Below are positions 17,319 to 26,106 of a stretch of DNA of 64,000 nt, piece after piece. The notes below the pieces were generated by a model. The model did not search any database. It was not told the origin of the DNA and was given only the letters and a program-made list of their open reading frames with translations. The translations under genes were made by a program, and so were the position numbers. This DNA is from Microbacterium sp. 2FI. GTDB lineage: Bacteria; Actinomycetota; Actinomycetes; Actinomycetales; Microbacteriaceae. The stretch covers positions 62,001 to 126,000 of the forward strand of contig NZ_SCMR01000010.1 of assembly GCF_005502885.1 (NCBI RefSeq). The letters are read 5' to 3'. Positions within the stretch are counted from its first letter, which is position 1; every line of letters starts with the position of its first letter.

Positions 17319-18394
17319 GACAGCACCTTCTTCCATGCGCCCTCGTATGCGATCGGGGCGAACCCGATCGCCTCGTTGATGTCGAGCATGGGGCGATTCT
17401 CCTCTGCGTTGTAGGTCATCACACGGGGTGATTCCGGCGCGATGTCGCGCCACGAAAGCAGGCCGGCGCACTTGACGAGCGTCCCGAGCTTGTGGCCGCG
17501 GTGCTCCTTGAGGACGAGGGTGTCCTCCTGATGGCTTGCTTCGGTGCGATCCTTTCCGACCACGAGTTCGTTGAACGCGCAGAGCTCGCCGGTGGCGATG
17601 TGCTGCGCTGCGGTCACCTGGATCGTGCGGCCCGAGTCGGTGTACTTCGCATCGTGCTCGGCGATGCGCGCGGCATCCCAGGTCTCCTCGTCGAACTCGA
17701 GATCTGCCGACGGTGCATCCGTCACCATGCGCGACTTCATCCATGCGTAGCCGTCGACGAACTCCGCCGGCGTCGGGGCGAACCACTGCACGACGCGATA
17801 GCCGTCCGCGGCTTCCACCGCTTCGGCGAGCAGGCGCTCGACCGTATCGAACGGCGCGGCGAGGTCGAACGCACTGTTGCGCTCCACCTGCTCGAGCGTG
17901 TACCCGTGACGCCGGTAGAAGCGCGCGGCGTGGTCGTCGGGGATCTCGCCGAATCCGGTCGGCGGGGCAAGCCGCGGGCCGGGCGCGGACGGGTGCTCCG
18001 CCCACGACTGCAGGACGCTCCGCCCGTTCTCCCGCGCGGTGAGCTCGATGAGTTCGTAGGCGGCGGACCCGATGCCGCGCCCCCACTTCTCACGGAGCAG
18101 TTCGATGAGCCAGAACCCGACCTTCGAATCGTTCTCGAGCGGCAGGTCGATGGCCGCGCGGCCGATGACGGCACCGTCGTCCACGATCACCCACATGAGG
18201 CGGCGCTCGTACTCGTTCGGCGCGAAGTGGGGGAGCAGTTCGTCGGCGACGATCGCATGATCGTCGTGCCCCGAGATCTCGCGGTAGATGAGGTTGCGCA
18301 CCCTCACCATCTCGAGGAAGTCGGCCGCATCGGCGGCGTCGATCGATTCGGGGACGATGAGCGGGCGGAATTCGATGTCGGTGAGGGTGTTCAT
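17315..18394 (-). CDS. Two-domain GNAT acetyltransferase-like protein (paralogue 1 of 3)
   Basis: First of the three paralogues, 359 aa. The N-terminal domain keeps a usable-looking loop (REKWGRGIGSAAYELIEL); the C-terminal domain has VLKEHRGHKLGTLVKCAGL and YNAEENRPMLDINEAIGF. ATG 18394 follows AAGGACG on this strand. Upstream lies an 84-aa small gene, and a strong hairpin (18434-18461) separates them. The three GNAT genes are tightly overlapped, so the products are probably made in similar amounts and may form a complex or act on related substrates. Confidence 0.85.
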   Translation of the reverse strand: MNTLTDIEFRPLIVPESIDAADAADFLEMVRVRNLIYREISGHDDHAIVADELLPHFAPNEYERRLMWVIVDDGAVIGRAAIDLPLENDSKVGFWLIELLREKWGRGIGSAAYELIELTARENGRSVLQSWAEHPSAPGPRLAPPTGFGEIPDDHAARFYRRHGYTLEQVERNSAFDLAAPFDTVERLLAEAVEAADGYRVVQWFAPTPAEFVDGYAWMKSRMVTDAPSADLEFDEETWDAARIAEHDAKYTDSGRTIQVTAAQHIATGELCAFNELVVGKDRTEASHQEDTLVLKEHRGHKLGTLVKCAGLLSWRDIAPESPRVMTYNAEENRPMLDINEAIGFAPIAYEGAWKKVLS

Positions 18395-18433
18395 GATCGT
18401 GCGTCCTTGCTCGGATGTTTCGAGGGTGGGGGA

Positions 18434-18461
18434 GGGGTCCGCCGGACGGCCGACGGACCCC
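18434..18461 (-). other. Hairpin between the 84-aa gene and the GNAT genes
   Basis: Twelve-base arms with one mismatch (GGGGTCCGCCGG and CCGACGGACCCC) around a 4-nt loop. No U-run follows in the minus-strand transcript, so it may protect or tune the mRNA between the small gene and the GNAT genes rather than end it. Confidence 0.5.
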
Positions 18462-18468
18462 GGTGCCT

Positions 18469-18723
18469 TCACAGGCGGGGCGCGAGGAGTGCCTCGCGCA
18501 GGTAGCCGTGCTCGCGGATGTCGTTCGCCCGCTGCGTGCGGCTGACGCGAGCGTGCCGCTCGCGATCATCGGCGAGTCGCGGAGTCCGCGTGCTCCAGAT
18601 CAGCAGGTGCAGGCCCACGTGGAGGGCGATGCGGTCGATCGGCGTGATGCGGGTGTCGCGGCTCGGAAGCCGCAGCGTATCGGGGAGGCCCGACGGGCGC
18701 TGCGGCGCATAGGTGGTATTCAT
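18469..18723 (-). CDS. Small hypothetical protein (84 aa)
   Basis: Begins MNTTYAPQRPSGLPDTLRL and has one moderately hydrophobic stretch (IDRIALHVGLHLLIWS) near residue 40, followed by an Arg-rich tail. I recognise no domain; proteins of this type occur as unnamed small ORFs in Microbacteriaceae. The ATG is preceded by GGAAGAG. It lies between the 39-codon ORF and the three GNAT genes on the same strand, and its start context (ATGAATACC) resembles that of GNAT paralogue 1 (ATGAACACC). Probably a real gene; function unknown. Confidence 0.55.
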   Translation of the reverse strand: MNTTYAPQRPSGLPDTLRLPSRDTRITPIDRIALHVGLHLLIWSTRTPRLADDRERHARVSRTQRANDIREHGYLREALLAPRL

Positions 18724-18861
18724 GATGGTCTCTTCCGGATGAAGGGGTGATGGATGCCCGGAACCGCGCGCGGTCGGGCGGGATGTCGTGCCGCAGCACG
18801 ACGGGACGATGGCAGAGGGATCGCGCTCGGCTCCCGGGACGGGAGCGGCGCAGGCGGATCA

Positions 18862-18896
18862 TGCCCGAGAGCGGGCAGAGTCCTCCCCTGCGGGGA
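18862..18896 (-). other. Two short hairpins directly after the 39-codon ORF
   Basis: Starting at the base after the small ORF stop, a TCCCC/GGGGA stem (18884-18896) is followed by a TGCCCG/CGGGCA stem with a 4-nt loop (18862-18877). They are placed like structures in an attenuated leader, but no U-run is present. Confidence 0.35.
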
Positions 18897-19016
18897 TCAG
18901 GACGCGGTGTGCCCGCGGCCGTTCTGGCGCGCGCTGAAGGAGTGGGTCCCCGGCGCGATGGCACGAGTCGCAACGCCTGCAAGGGCTGTGACTCCTGTGG
19001 TGTTCATGTGCATCAT
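18897..19016 (-). CDS. Small ORF / possible leader peptide (39 aa)
   Basis: The ORF begins MMHMNTTGVTALAGVATRAI and ends after 39 residues. On this strand it is preceded by a near-perfect Shine-Dalgarno (AAAGGAGGT, around 19023-19031) at 6-9 nt spacing, and by a good sigma-70-type promoter at 19055-19084. That combination is rare in the window and is the main evidence. The peptide is Thr/Ala/Gly-rich, has no membrane segment or Cys, and matches nothing I know. Either a leader peptide for the 84-aa and GNAT genes or a small protein in its own right. Confidence 0.55.
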   Translation of the reverse strand: MMHMNTTGVTALAGVATRAIAPGTHSFSARQNGRGHTAS

Positions 19017-19054
19017 CGGGGGACCTCCTTTCTCGACTTCGGACGCGGTCAGTG

Positions 19055-19084
19055 ACACTAGCGCTCTTTCGGGGGGCGCGTCAA
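19055..19084 (-). promoter_or_regulatory. Sigma-70-type promoter of the small-ORF/GNAT block
   Basis: On the minus strand TTGACG (19084-19079) and TAGTGT (19060-19055) are 18 nt apart. Predicted transcription starts near 19048, about 30 nt before the small ORF. It is one of the best-matched promoters in the window. Confidence 0.6.
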
Positions 19085-19223
19085 GCGTTCTCGCAGTTTC
19101 GGGTGACGGCGGGCGTGTCGTCCGCGCATCCCGGCCTCGCGCCGTCACGGCTCGGCATCGCCGTGCCGACCGCCACCTCCGGTAGCGTATGCCGGGAAGT
19201 CGACCGGGGTGGAGGACGCATCC

Positions 19224-22200
19224 ATGCACCTGAAGAGCGTGACGCTCAAGGGTTTCAAGTCGTTCGCCCAGCCGACGACGTTCGCGTTCGAACCCGGTGT
19301 GACTTGCATCGTCGGGCCCAACGGCTCGGGCAAGTCGAATGTCGTCGATGCCCTGGCGTGGGTCATGGGTGAGCAGGGTGCGAAGACCCTCCGCGGCGGC
19401 AAGATGGAAGACGTCATCTTCGCCGGCACCGCGACGCGCGGGCCTCTCGGTCGCGCCGAGGTTCAGCTGACGATCGACAACAGCGACGGTGCACTGCCGA
19501 TCGAGTACTCCGAGGTCACCATCAGCCGGACGCTCTTCCGCAACGGCGCGAGCGAGTACGCGATCAACGGCGAGGTCTGCCGTCTGCTCGACGTGCAGGA
19601 GCTGCTGAGCGATTCCGGGCTCGGTCGCGAGATGCACGTCATCGTCGGTCAGGGGCGCCTCGACAGCGTGCTGGCGGCGACGCCCGAAGACCGCCGCGGC
19701 TTCATCGAGGAAGCGGCCGGAATCCTCAAGCACCGACGTCGCAAAGAGAAGACGCTGCGCAAGCTCGATGCGATGGAGGCCAACCTCACACGCCTGAGCG
19801 ATCTCGCCGGCGAGCTGCGGCGTCAGCTCAAACCCCTCGGCCGGCAGGCCGAGATCGCGCGCGAGGCGGCGACGATCGCGGCCGTCGTGCGCGATGCGAA
19901 GGCGCGCCTCTTCGCCGACGAGCTCGTGGGCCTGCGCAGCGAGCTCGCGGCGCACGCCAGCAGCGAGCAGGAGCGGCACGCCGAGCGCATGGTCCTGCAG
20001 GATCAGCTCGACCACGCCCGTGTGCGCATCGAGCAGCTCGAGACGGATCAGCGCTCCGAAGCCGTCGACGATGCCCGGCGCGTCGCGTTCGGCCTCGAGC
20101 GTGTGCAGGAGCGCGTGCGCAGCCTCTACTCGCTGGCTGGACAAAGACTCGCTCTGCTGGCCGAGACCGACGCCGATGAGCGCATCGAGCTCACGACGGT
20201 TTCGCAGGCGATGATCGACGAGGCTCGCGCCGAGGTCGACGAGATCGCCGAGGGTATGGGCGCGATGCAGGATGCTGCCGCCGAGGCATCCCGCGACGTC
20301 ATCCGCGCTCGCGCCGAGCTCGACGCCCTCGACGCCGACATCGCGGCGCAGAGTGCGCTCGTGTCGGAGCACGACATGCGCATCACGGCGCTGCGGGGCA
20401 TGGCCGACGCCGCGGAGTCGGGATTGGCGGCGGTGCGCGGCGCGGTCGAGCGGCAACAGCGCGCGCTGGATGCCGCGCTCGCGCGGCGCGCCGAAGCCGA
20501 GTCCACCCTTGCGGGCGTGGATCCCGATCTCGTTCCCGAAGGCTCGTCGGCCGAGTACTCGACCGCGTACGAGCGGGCCCAGCGCGATGCGAGCGAGACC
20601 GAGGCGAAGGTCGCCGGCATCCGCGAGCGTCTTCACGCCGCCGAGCGCGAGCGCGAGGCGCTCACCGCGCAGACGTCGGCGCTGGGGCGCGCGCTCGAAG
20701 TGAAGAACGCGGCGGCCGAACTCGTGCGTCGCGGCGGAGCCGGCATCCGGGGTCTCATCGGCGATGCGATCAAGGTCACTGCCGGCTACGAGACCGCGAT
20801 CGCCGCGGCGCTCGGACCCCTGGCCGAGGGCGTGCTCGTGGACACATCCGGTGACGCGTTCGCCATGGCGGCCGCGGTGCGCGACAGCGACCTCGGTTCG
20901 GTCGACATCGCCATCGCCGATGCTGCACCGGGGGAGACCTCCGCCATCGAGGGGGTGACCGCCGCCCGCGATGTCGTGACCGCGCCGGCGGGTGTGCTGG
21001 GACTGCTCGCCCGAGTGTTCGTCGCCGACGATCTCGAGGCCGCGCGCGCGGCACGTGAACGCCTGGAAGGACCCGCGACGATCGTCACTCGCGCCGGCGA
21101 GGTCGTCACGGCCTTCACGGTGCGGGCAGGATCCGGGCAGGGACGATCGCGGCTCGAGCTCGCCGCCGAGCGTGACGCGGCAGCCGAACGTCGCGACGAG
21201 ATCGCGGTCGTCGCAGACTCTCTGCGCGATGCCCTCACCGATGAGACCGCTCGCCTGGACACCGCACGTCACCGGACGAAGGCTGCGCTCACGACCCTGC
21301 GCGAGCACGATGCCGCCCTCGCCGCGCACACTGAGCAGGTCAATCGCGCGAGCGTCCGCTTCGAGGCTGCTGTCGCCGAGTGCGACCGTCTCGCCGCCGG
21401 CCTCGCGCAGGCTGAAGCTGCGGTGCAGGATGCCGAAGGCTCGGCACGGGTCGCAGCCGACCAGCTCACCGGCGCCCTCGAAGCACCGCGGCCGATCCTC
21501 GATGCCTCGGCGCGCGAGGGGATGCTCGGGACTCTCGAGGCGGCTCGGGATGCCGAAATGCGAGCGCGGCTCGACGTCGAGACCCTGCGCGAGCGCATCC
21601 GCGCCGGCGAGGCTCGTGTGGTGGCGATCGAACGGCAGCGGGAGCGGGAGCGCGACGCGGCGGCCGAGGCCGCGCGCCGCGCCGTGATCCGCCGCGCGCA
21701 GCGGGAGGTGGCCGCGCGGGTGGCCGAGCACGTGCCCGCGCTTCTCGATTCGATCGATCGCTCGGTGTCGCAGGCCCGCGTGGAACTGGCGACCGCAGAG
21801 TCTGCGCGGACGGCCCTCAGCACCGAGCTCGCCGACCTGCGCGGCCAGGAGTCCACGCTGCGCGAGCGCCTGGCCGGTCTCACGGAGAGCGTGCACGGAC
21901 TCGAGCTGCAGATCCACGAGAAGCGGCTGCACGTCTCGAGCCTTCTCGAGCGAGTGGCCTCGGAGCTCGCACTGGACGAGGATATTCTGATTTCGGAATA
22001 TGGTCCCGATCAGGCAGTTCCCGCCGACGTTGAGCTCGTCGGAGGCGCAGACGACGCGGCTGAGGGCGCAGCATCCGTCGCCTTCGAACGCGCCGCACAG
22101 CGACGCCGTCTGCAGGAAGCCGAGCGAAAGCTCGGTCAGCTGGGCCGGGTGAACCCGCTCGCGCTGGAGGAGTTCGAGGCTCTCGAGCAGCGCCACGCGT

Positions 22201-22748
22201 TCATGACCGAGCAGCTCGCCGATCTGACGCAGACGCGCAAGGACCTCATCACGATCATCGAAGAGCTCGACGAGCGGATGCAGACGATTTTCCTCGCCGC
22301 CTTCGAAGACACACGGGTCGCCTTCGGCGAGGTGTTCCCGGTGCTCTTTCCCGGCGGCACGGGCAGCATCTCGCTCACCAACCCCGACGAGCCGCTTACG
22401 ACGGGTATCGAGGTCGCGGTGCGCCCGGTCGGCAAGAAGATCGAGCGTCTCTCGCTGCTCTCCGGTGGCGAGCGGTCGCTTGCCGCCGTCGCGCTGCTCA
22501 CGGCGATCTTCAAGGCCCGTCCGAGCCCCTTCTACATCCTCGACGAGGTCGAGGCGGCGCTCGACGACGCCAACCTCGGGCGACTGCTCGGCGTCTTCGA
22601 GCAGCTGCGCGAATCGAGTCAGCTCATCGTCATCACCCACCAGAAGCGCACGATGGAGATCGCCGACGCGCTCTACGGCGTCTCGATGCGCCAGGACGGC
22701 GTCTCGGCTGTCGTCGGCCAGCGCCTCGGCGAGCGCGTCGCGAGCTGA
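19224..22748 (+). CDS. smc: Chromosome segregation protein SMC
   Basis: SMC dimers with ScpAB compact and separate chromosomes. The 1174-aa protein has Walker A GPNGSGKSNVVDAL near residue 32, two long coiled coils (about 170-500 and 640-1000) around a hinge (about 500-640, with GIRGLIGDAI), and the C-terminal signature LLSGGERSLAAVALL with Walker B FYILDEVEAALD. ATG 19224 matches the family N-terminus MHLKSVTLKGFKSFA and is preceded by GGAGG; the in-frame GTG 19209 is less likely. ftsY follows 20 nt later, the usual order. Confidence 0.97.
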   Translation: MHLKSVTLKGFKSFAQPTTFAFEPGVTCIVGPNGSGKSNVVDALAWVMGEQGAKTLRGGKMEDVIFAGTATRGPLGRAEVQLTIDNSDGALPIEYSEVTISRTLFRNGASEYAINGEVCRLLDVQELLSDSGLGREMHVIVGQGRLDSVLAATPEDRRGFIEEAAGILKHRRRKEKTLRKLDAMEANLTRLSDLAGELRRQLKPLGRQAEIAREAATIAAVVRDAKARLFADELVGLRSELAAHASSEQERHAERMVLQDQLDHARVRIEQLETDQRSEAVDDARRVAFGLERVQERVRSLYSLAGQRLALLAETDADERIELTTVSQAMIDEARAEVDEIAEGMGAMQDAAAEASRDVIRARAELDALDADIAAQSALVSEHDMRITALRGMADAAESGLAAVRGAVERQQRALDAALARRAEAESTLAGVDPDLVPEGSSAEYSTAYERAQRDASETEAKVAGIRERLHAAEREREALTAQTSALGRALEVKNAAAELVRRGGAGIRGLIGDAIKVTAGYETAIAAALGPLAEGVLVDTSGDAFAMAAAVRDSDLGSVDIAIADAAPGETSAIEGVTAARDVVTAPAGVLGLLARVFVADDLEAARAARERLEGPATIVTRAGEVVTAFTVRAGSGQGRSRLELAAERDAAAERRDEIAVVADSLRDALTDETARLDTARHRTKAALTTLREHDAALAAHTEQVNRASVRFEAAVAECDRLAAGLAQAEAAVQDAEGSARVAADQLTGALEAPRPILDASAREGMLGTLEAARDAEMRARLDVETLRERIRAGEARVVAIERQRERERDAAAEAARRAVIRRAQREVAARVAEHVPALLDSIDRSVSQARVELATAESARTALSTELADLRGQESTLRERLAGLTESVHGLELQIHEKRLHVSSLLERVASELALDEDILISEYGPDQAVPADVELVGGADDAAEGAASVAFERAAQRRRLQEAERKLGQLGRVNPLALEEFEALEQRHAFMTEQLADLTQTRKDLITIIEELDERMQTIFLAAFEDTRVAFGEVFPVLFPGGTGSISLTNPDEPLTTGIEVAVRPVGKKIERLSLLSGGERSLAAVALLTAIFKARPSPFYILDEVEAALDDANLGRLLGVFEQLRESSQLIVITHQKRTMEIADALYGVSMRQDGVSAVVGQRLGERVAS

Positions 22749-22756
22749 GCGAACCG

Positions 22757-22762
22757 TAGGCT
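22757..22762 (+). promoter_or_regulatory. -10 box of ftsY (leaderless)
   Basis: TAGGCT followed by 6 nt and the ftsY ATG. ftsY can therefore be transcribed independently of smc. Confidence 0.45.
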
Positions 22763-22768
22763 GGACGC

Positions 22769-23641
22769 ATGGCAGAGAGCTCCTGGTCGCTCGGTCGCGC
22801 ACTGCGCGGCATGTTCGTCAAACCCACGATCGACGACACGACATGGGACGACCTCGAGACGGCGCTGCTGACGGCCGACTTCGGGCCCGACATCTCGGAG
22901 CGCATCGTGGACGAACTCCGCGAGAAGGTCGAGCGATTCCGCACAACCGACCCGCGCGACCTCCAGCGGATGCTCAAGGAGACGCTCGAAGAGCACTTCG
23001 CCAAGTTCGACACGACGCTCCGTCTGACCGAGCGGCCGGCGGTCGTTCTCGTCGTCGGAGTCAACGGAGTGGGAAAGACCACGACCATCGGCAAGTTCGC
23101 GAAGTTCCTGCAGCGGTACGGACGCACCGTCGTCGTCGGCGCCGCCGACACCTTCCGTGCCGCAGCCGTCGACCAGCTCGCGACGTGGGCCGAGCGCGGG
23201 GGAGCGGCGATCGTGCGGCCGCAGCACGAGGGGCAGGATCCGGCATCCGTCGCCTACCAGACGATCGAGTACGCTCAGCGCACCGGCACCGAGATCGTGC
23301 TGGTCGACACCGCCGGGCGCCTCCATACCAAGGGCGGGCTCATGGACGAGCTCACCAAGATCCGACGCGTGATCGAGAAGCAGGCTCCGATCAGCGAGGT
23401 GCTCCTCGTCCTCGATGCCACCACCGGGCAGAACGGCGTGATGCAGGCGCAGGCCTTCCTCGAGCACGCCGGCGTCACGGGTCTCGTGCTCACGAAGCTC
23501 GACGGCTCGGCCAAGGGCGGATTCGTCCTCGCCGTGCAGGAGAAGACCGGCATTCCGGTCAAACTCCTCGGGCAGGGCGAGGGTATCGGCGACCTCACGG
23601 GCTTCACGCCGCACGTTTTCGCGGCATCCCTGGTCGAGTGA
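22769..23641 (+). CDS. ftsY: Signal recognition particle receptor FtsY
   Basis: FtsY is the membrane-docking GTPase for SRP and delivers nascent membrane proteins to SecYEG. The 290-aa protein is the short form: an N domain (about 1-90) and a G domain with GVNGVGKTTTIGK, DTFRAAAVDQL, DTAGRLHTKGGLMDEL and TKLDGSAKGG. The long acidic A domain of E. coli FtsY is absent. Its partner Ffh is encoded at 28403 in this window. Confidence 0.97.
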   Translation: MAESSWSLGRALRGMFVKPTIDDTTWDDLETALLTADFGPDISERIVDELREKVERFRTTDPRDLQRMLKETLEEHFAKFDTTLRLTERPAVVLVVGVNGVGKTTTIGKFAKFLQRYGRTVVVGAADTFRAAAVDQLATWAERGGAAIVRPQHEGQDPASVAYQTIEYAQRTGTEIVLVDTAGRLHTKGGLMDELTKIRRVIEKQAPISEVLLVLDATTGQNGVMQAQAFLEHAGVTGLVLTKLDGSAKGGFVLAVQEKTGIPVKLLGQGEGIGDLTGFTPHVFAASLVE

Positions 23642-23732
23642 GAGATCGCGCGCAGATGTCGTGCGCGTAACGGATCGCCGCGACACGGGCTCAGGGCTAC
23701 CGCGGCGGGCGCCGTGCTGGTTTCATGGGGTC

Positions 23733-24233
23733 ATGGCGATCGAGCACGACTTCTTCGGACTTCTCGAGTCCGGTCCGGACGGTTCGATCTTCTGGTCCGA
23801 GACCGTCGAGCTGGGAGATCAGGCGGTCACGGTCGATCTGACCGCGCCTGACCAGGAAGATGTGTCCGCGGCGGCGCTCGACGTCGCCGCCGCGTTGGTG
23901 TCGTCGCTCGAAGCGATCGATCGCAGCGCCCGAAGCGCCATGGTCGACGAGCTGAGCGACCGCACGAGCGAGGTTACCGAGTACATCCTGCAGCAGCAGG
24001 AGCAGCAGGGCGACGATCTCGAGGCGCTGCTCGTCGACATCTCGGGCGACGTCCACATCGACGTCATCCGCTCGCTTCAGCTCATGAGCATGACGATCCT
24101 CGCCGACGAGCACGGTGGATCCGACCCGTTCGCGGTGCTCGAGTACGCGCTCGACCCCGACGCGACCGACGACGTGCTGCTGGTGAATCTCGACTCCGAC
24201 GCCTCGGTGCTCTCCGTCACGAGCGCTGAATAG
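23733..24233 (+). CDS. DUF2004-like protein
   Basis: A 166-aa acidic, cytoplasmic protein beginning MAIEHDFFGLLESG. The N-terminal DFFGLLES...IFWSETVEL pattern matches my recall of DUF2004, whose function is unknown. The middle has a Gln/Glu-rich helix (ILQQQEQQGDDLEALL). ATG 23733 was chosen because it opens at the family N-terminus; an upstream in-frame start at 23661 would add an unlikely Arg-rich segment. It is convergent with lipA. Confidence 0.65.
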   Translation: MAIEHDFFGLLESGPDGSIFWSETVELGDQAVTVDLTAPDQEDVSAAALDVAAALVSSLEAIDRSARSAMVDELSDRTSEVTEYILQQQEQQGDDLEALLVDISGDVHIDVIRSLQLMSMTILADEHGGSDPFAVLEYALDPDATDDVLLVNLDSDASVLSVTSAE

Positions 24234-24250
24234 CCGCTGTCGCGCCGGCG

Positions 24251-25276
24251 TCAGACCGCCTGGGCGAACCCCTGATCGGCTGCTTCGGCGATGTGGGACA
24301 GGTGCGGCGGGATCTCGCGGCCCTTCGAGGCCATCGACTGCGCCCACAGGCGCCCGGCCCGGTACGACGAGCGCACGAGGGGGCCGGCGAGCACCCCGAG
24401 GAACCCGATTCTCTCGGCCTCGTCCTTGAACTCGACGAACTCCTGCGGCTTGACCCAGCGCGACACCGGCAGATGGCGGGGCGAAGGCCGCAGGTACTGC
24501 GTGATCGTGATGATGTCGGTGCCCGCGTCATGCAGATCATGGAGAGCCTGAACGACCTCCTCGGGCTTTTCGCCCATGCCGAGGATCAGGTTCGACTTCG
24601 TGATCAGTCCTGCCGTGCGGGCCTGCGTCAGCACGTCGAGGGAGCGCTCGTAGCGGAACGCGGGTCGGATGCGCTTGAAGATGCGCGGCACCGTCTCGAC
24701 GTTGTGCGCGAACACCTCGGGGCGGCTGTCGAAGACCTCGCCGAGCAGGGCGGCGTCGCCGTTGAAGTCGGTGGCGAGGATCTCGACGCCGGTGTTCGGA
24801 TTCATAGCGTGGATCTGCCGGACGGTCTCGGCGTGCAGCCACGCACCGCCGTCGGGCAGGTCATCGCGTGCGACGCCGGTGACGGTCGCGTAGCGCAGGT
24901 TCATGCGCACGACGCTCTCGGCCACGCGGCGGGGCTCGTCGGTGTCGTAGTCGGCCGGCTTGCCGGTGTCGATCTGGCAGAAGTCGCAGCGCCTCGTGCA
25001 CTGCGAGCCGCCGATGAGGAAGGTCGCCTCGCGGTCTTCCCAGCACTCGTAGATGTTGGGGCAGCCGGCCTCCTGACAGACCGTGTGCAGTTCCTCGGAC
25101 TTCACGAGCGCATGCAGGGCCTGGTACTCGGGGCCCATCTTCGCCTTGGTCTTGATCCACTCGGGCTTGCGCTCGATCGGCGTCTGGGCGTTGCGCACCT
25201 CGAGGCGGAGGAGCTTGCGTCCCGCCGGGGTCGTCGCCGGCGCGGTGGATCCGGTACCGGTGCCGCAGGCGCTCAC
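24251..25276 (-). CDS. lipA: Lipoyl synthase
   Basis: LipA inserts two sulfurs into protein-bound octanoate to make lipoate, using radical SAM chemistry. The 341-aa protein has both 4Fe-4S motifs: the auxiliary cluster [12 protein letters not shown] and the radical [11 protein letters not shown]. The C-terminal RSSYRAG serine block is present. GTG 25276 overlaps the lipB TGA by 4 nt (GTGA), so translation is coupled; lipB makes the octanoyl protein that LipA uses. Confidence 0.97.
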   Translation of the reverse strand: MSACGTGTGSTAPATTPAGRKLLRLEVRNAQTPIERKPEWIKTKAKMGPEYQALHALVKSEELHTVCQEAGCPNIYECWEDREATFLIGGSQCTRRCDFCQIDTGKPADYDTDEPRRVAESVVRMNLRYATVTGVARDDLPDGGAWLHAETVRQIHAMNPNTGVEILATDFNGDAALLGEVFDSRPEVFAHNVETVPRIFKRIRPAFRYERSLDVLTQARTAGLITKSNLILGMGEKPEEVVQALHDLHDAGTDIITITQYLRPSPRHLPVSRWVKPQEFVEFKDEAERIGFLGVLAGPLVRSSYRAGRLWAQSMASKGREIPPHLSHIAEAADQGFAQAV

Positions 25277-25911
25277 GCGACGACCGCCGCGTACTCGGCC
25301 TGGAACACGCGGCTCACGGTGTCGATGACGTCGCGGGGTGAGACATCGGACCCGATGACCTCGCTCACGGTCGTGACACCGGCATCCGTGATCCCGCACG
25401 GGATGATGCCGCGGAACCCCGCGAGCGAGTTGTCGCAGTTGACGGCGAAGCCGTGCATCGTGACACCCTTCTCGACGCGCACGCCGATCGCGGCGACCTT
25501 GTCTTCCGAGAGCGGACGCCGCACCCACACACCGCTGCGCCCCTCGACCTGATAGCCGTCCACGCCGTGTTCGCGAAGGGCGGCGATGAGAAGTCGCTCG
25601 ATGCGGCGGACGTGCGCCACGACGTCGACAGGCTCGGGGAGGCGCACGATCGGGTAGCCGACGAGCTGGCCGGGGCCGTGCCACGTGATCTTGCCGCCGC
25701 GGTCGACGTCGACGACGGGCGTGCCGTCGGTCGGACGCTCGTGCGGCTCGGTGCGCTTGCCCGCCGTGTAGACGGCCGCGTGCTCGAGCAGGAGCAGCGT
25801 GTCGGGGCGTGTTCCGGCGACCACCTCGGCGTGCACGCGTCGCTGGAGCGCCCAGCCGTCGGCATAGGGGACGACATCGGGGGCCAGGCCCACCGTCTGG
25901 ATCTCGAGCAC
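25273..25911 (-). CDS. lipB: Octanoyl-[acyl-carrier-protein]:protein N-octanoyltransferase
   Basis: LipB moves octanoate from ACP to lipoyl domains of 2-oxoacid dehydrogenases and GcvH. The conserved [16 protein letters not shown] and the catalytic IPCGI cysteine are present. The start is GTG 25911 (212 aa), with GAGGAG 5 nt upstream; an ATG farther upstream lacks a ribosome site. lipA overlaps its stop. A 26-bp imperfect inverted repeat lies between this gene and the divergent TetR-type gene. Confidence 0.96.
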   Translation of the reverse strand: MLEIQTVGLAPDVVPYADGWALQRRVHAEVVAGTRPDTLLLLEHAAVYTAGKRTEPHERPTDGTPVVDVDRGGKITWHGPGQLVGYPIVRLPEPVDVVAHVRRIERLLIAALREHGVDGYQVEGRSGVWVRRPLSEDKVAAIGVRVEKGVTMHGFAVNCDNSLAGFRGIIPCGITDAGVTTVSEVIGSDVSPRDVIDTVSRVFQAEYAAVVA

Positions 25912-25997
25912 GATGCTCCTCGCTTGTGGCGGTTTATGGATCGCGTCCAACAATACCCTCAGCATTCGGCGGAACCGCCTCCTGCTGTCGGAATCCC

Positions 25998-26066
25998 GCG
26001 AGACTCCAACGGAGCGCCGAAACAGCGTGTCGCGTGTGCGGTCTCGGCGCTCCGGTGGTGTCTCGC
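25998..26066. repeat. 26-bp imperfect inverted repeat between lipB and the TetR-VOC gene
   Basis: Arms 25998-26023 and 26041-26066 match at 23 of 26 positions as reverse complements, around a 17-nt centre. It could be an operator for the adjacent TetR-type regulator, or an RNA hairpin if transcribed. The right arm ends about 30 nt before the predicted -10 of the regulator gene. Confidence 0.6.
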
Positions 26067-26094
26067 CGGGAATCGGGGAGGACGGGGCGGGCGC

Positions 26095-26100
26095 TAGCGT
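26095..26100 (+). promoter_or_regulatory. -10 box of the TetR-VOC gene (leaderless)
   Basis: TAGCGT followed by 6 nt and ATG 26107. This favours ATG 26107 over GTG 26101 as the start. Confidence 0.45.
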
Positions 26101-26106
26101 GTGAGG

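Noticed and set aside
18897..22802. A 1301-codon open frame on the minus strand opposite smc
   Set aside because: It is the shadow of smc. Only its last 40 codons, outside smc, have a promoter and ribosome site and are kept as a separate small ORF.
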